NCBI GenBank assembly: GCA_020028595.1
Contig: JAIBHQ010000051.1
Coordinates: 1 to 6,651, forward strand
Source: Nitrospirota bacterium
Lineage (GTDB): Bacteria > Nitrospirota > Nitrospiria > Nitrospirales > Nitrospiraceae
Length of the DNA: 6,651 nucleotides
Direction: 5' to 3'
Shown: positions 5,756-6,651 of the stretch, piece after piece
How the letters are laid out: each line of letters begins with the position of its first letter
How positions within the stretch are numbered: position 1 is the stretch's first letter
The notes under the pieces: model-generated
What the model was told of the DNA's origin: nothing
Seen by the model: the letters and a program-made list of their open reading frames with translations, nothing else
The model's database searches: none
Translations under genes and position numbers: made by a program

Positions 5756-6058
5756 TTACTTGCACTGAAATTTGATCGCCCAGCGTTTGGGTTCGATCGC
5801 CTCGGAACCGCCCACGTTGTCGTGAATCCGCCGCAAACCCGTCGTTTGCCCCTCCTTCAACACGGTATAGCCTTTCGGACACTTCTTCTGCATCATGCCC
5901 AGCGCATCGCCACGGAACGTTGAAACGAGAGCATTATCCCCTTTATATGGATAGACGACGACCCCGCCGGTGTCCGTTTCCTGAACAAATTTCACGCCCT
6001 CGGAACAGCCGGCCAGCAGGACCATAAGCAGAACCGCTGCCCTTGACCAGCCGTTCAG
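5756..6058 (-). CDS. Small lipoprotein, probably with a frameshifted 5' end
   Basis: The open frame encodes a short lipoprotein: hydrophobic AAVLLMVLLAGC with lipobox LAGC (modified Cys codon at 6007-6005), then about 83 mature residues (FVQETDTGGVVVYPYKGD, RGDALGMMQKKCPKGYTV, ending RWAIKFQCK). I recall similar small lipoproteins of unknown function in Nitrospira, unchecked. The start is the problem. The in-frame ATG at 6025 leaves only six residues before the Cys, too short for a signal peptide. An in-frame TTG at 6094 gives an odd N-terminus with no ribosome binding site. An ATG at 6072 with AAGGA about 11 bases upstream reads MIRAA and then hits TGA; one extra base near 6058-6060 would continue it as MIRAALNGWSRAAVLLMVLLAGC-type text, an ideal signal peptide. 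I therefore suspect a one-base deletion (real or sequencing error). The coordinate given is where the open frame becomes convincing (CTG at 6058), not a claimed start codon. Confidence 0.7.
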   Translation of the reverse strand: MNGWSRAAVLLMVLLAGCSEGVKFVQETDTGGVVVYPYKGDNALVSTFRGDALGMMQKKCPKGYTVLKEGQTTGLRRIHDNVGGSEAIEPKRWAIKFQCK

Positions 6059-6072
6059 GCCGCCCGTATCAT
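6043..6072 (+). promoter_or_regulatory. Promoter of the rhodanese gene
   Basis: TTGACC (6043-6048) and TATCAT (6067-6072) are each five-of-six matches to the housekeeping hexamers, with an 18-base spacer. Transcription would start near 6079. The promoter lies inside the signal-peptide coding region of the divergent lipoprotein, so the two transcripts overlap at their 5' ends and could interfere with each other. Confidence 0.55.
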
Positions 6073-6100
6073 AAGAACAACAATCCTTGCGCAAACCACT

Positions 6101-6105
6101 GGAGG
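6101..6105 (+). promoter_or_regulatory. Strong ribosome binding site of the rhodanese gene
   Basis: GGAGG lies 7 bases before the ATG at 6113. It fixes the start of the rhodanese protein and contrasts with pyrE and the kinase, which lack any such site. Confidence 0.8.
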
Positions 6106-6112
6106 CGCGGCC

Positions 6113-6541
6113 ATGACTCCCACAAGACTCCTCGCAAGCCTCGCTCTCGGCATCACGTTGATCGTCGGTGGCAGCCAGCAGGTGTCGGCGTATCATTCGT
6201 ATGTCATCTCCGTGCAAAAGTTGAAAGCCACGCTCGAAAAGGCTCCGGACCATCTCACGAAAGGTTTCTTCCTGGTCGACGTCCGCTCGCCCCAGGAACA
6301 TGCCGGCGGCGTCATCCCGGGCACGGACCGCAATATCGAATTCTCCCAAATGAAGACCCGCCACCACGAGATCGGCGCGAAATCCGACGATCACATCGTC
6401 GTGTACTGCCAGTCCGGCCATCGCAGCAATATCGCCGCGGAAACCCTGGCCGACCTCGGTTATAAACACGTCTACAACGTCGGCGGCAGCATGAATGCCT
6501 GGCAAGCCGCAGGCTACGAGATCCAACCAGCCGGCCGATAG
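6113..6541 (+). CDS. Secreted single-domain rhodanese-like protein
   Basis: A 142-residue exported protein. Residues 1-26 form a signal peptide (Arg at 5, hydrophobic core about 6-20, likely cleavage after VSA). The rest is one rhodanese domain. It includes FFLVDVRSPQEHAGGVIPG (about 52-70) and the six-residue active loop C-QSGHRS with catalytic Cys99 in VVYCQSGHRSN. GYKHVYNVGGSMNAWQAAGY (about 117-135) is the usual end of the fold. Such proteins carry a persulfide on the cysteine and transfer sulfur or reduce thiols; the substrate here is unknown. All catalytic-loop residues are intact, so it should be active in the periplasm. It has its own promoter and a strong ribosome binding site, and is followed by a heptamer inverted repeat, so it is probably transcribed alone. 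Confidence 0.92.
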   Translation: MTPTRLLASLALGITLIVGGSQQVSAYHSYVISVQKLKATLEKAPDHLTKGFFLVDVRSPQEHAGGVIPGTDRNIEFSQMKTRHHEIGAKSDDHIVVYCQSGHRSNIAAETLADLGYKHVYNVGGSMNAWQAAGYEIQPAGR

Positions 6542-6543
6542 AC

Positions 6544-6629
6544 TTCAGTGCTGAGCGATGAGTCCTGAGTGCTGAGGTATCGAACGGAATCCTTTACTCA
6601 GGACGCAGCACTGAGCACTCAACACTACC
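6544..6629. repeat. Inverted repeat with CTGAGTG-type heptamer arms downstream of the rhodanese gene
   Basis: The left arm (6544-6578) is five heptamers of approximate form CTGAGTG. The right arm (6595-6629) is five heptamers that, on the opposite strand, follow the same consensus. The arms are separated by 16 bases. Comparing the outer four aligned unit pairs gives about 22 matches in 28. It begins two bases after the rhodanese stop codon, the same placement as the element that abuts the kinase stop. A terminator or messenger-stabilising role is inferred. No T-run follows the right arm. Confidence 0.78.
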
Positions 6630-6651
6630 TTCTTGGAAACACTCCTATAAC

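Noticed and set aside
6072..6526. Minus-strand extension of the lipoprotein frame across the rhodanese gene
   Set aside because: This part is antisense to the rhodanese coding sequence; the lipobox places the true N-terminus near 6025-6094.

Overview
The window looks like chromosome from a GC-rich, Gram-negative-type bacterium, most probably Nitrospirota (Nitrospira-like). I infer this from protein style (an NtrC-type two-component pair with a four-helix membrane sensor, a six-helix membrane PAS sensor, small secreted proteins) and from the intergenic repeats; no search was run. No RNA gene, insertion sequence or CRISPR array was found.

Layout: 1-369 holds no gene I can assign, but contains a nested inverted repeat at its right end. 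370-3315 (minus) is a two-gene signalling operon: a sigma-54-dependent response regulator (1936-3315), then its probable partner, a membrane PAS histidine kinase (370-1893). A divergent control region (3316-3457) separates it from a plus-strand membrane PAS protein (3458-4585) that has no output domain. This gene converges on a small secreted, charged, helical protein (4628-4948, minus). Across a 152-base divergent region lies pyrE (5101-5670, plus), the only core metabolic gene here. pyrE converges on a small lipoprotein gene (5756 to about 6058-6072, minus) whose 5' end looks frameshifted. That gene is divergent from, and almost touching, a secreted rhodanese-domain protein (6113-6541, plus).

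Together: the left two thirds is a signalling cluster (membrane kinase, enhancer-binding regulator and an output-less membrane sensor that may feed into them). The right third is a set of singly transcribed genes, three for exported proteins and one for pyrimidine synthesis.

The most unusual feature is in the spacers. Three gene 3' ends (kinase, pyrE/lipoprotein, rhodanese) are followed by long imperfect inverted repeats whose arms are tandem heptamers. Each site has its own heptamer (GCTGANN, AGTGAAA, CTGAGTG). The first also encloses a second inverted repeat built from 9-mers. The unit length and mirrored layout are conserved while the sequence is not. Other leads are a pair of CGGTACCG palindromes exactly 20 bases apart around the regulator promoter, a probably leaderless pyrE, and the broken lipoprotein start.
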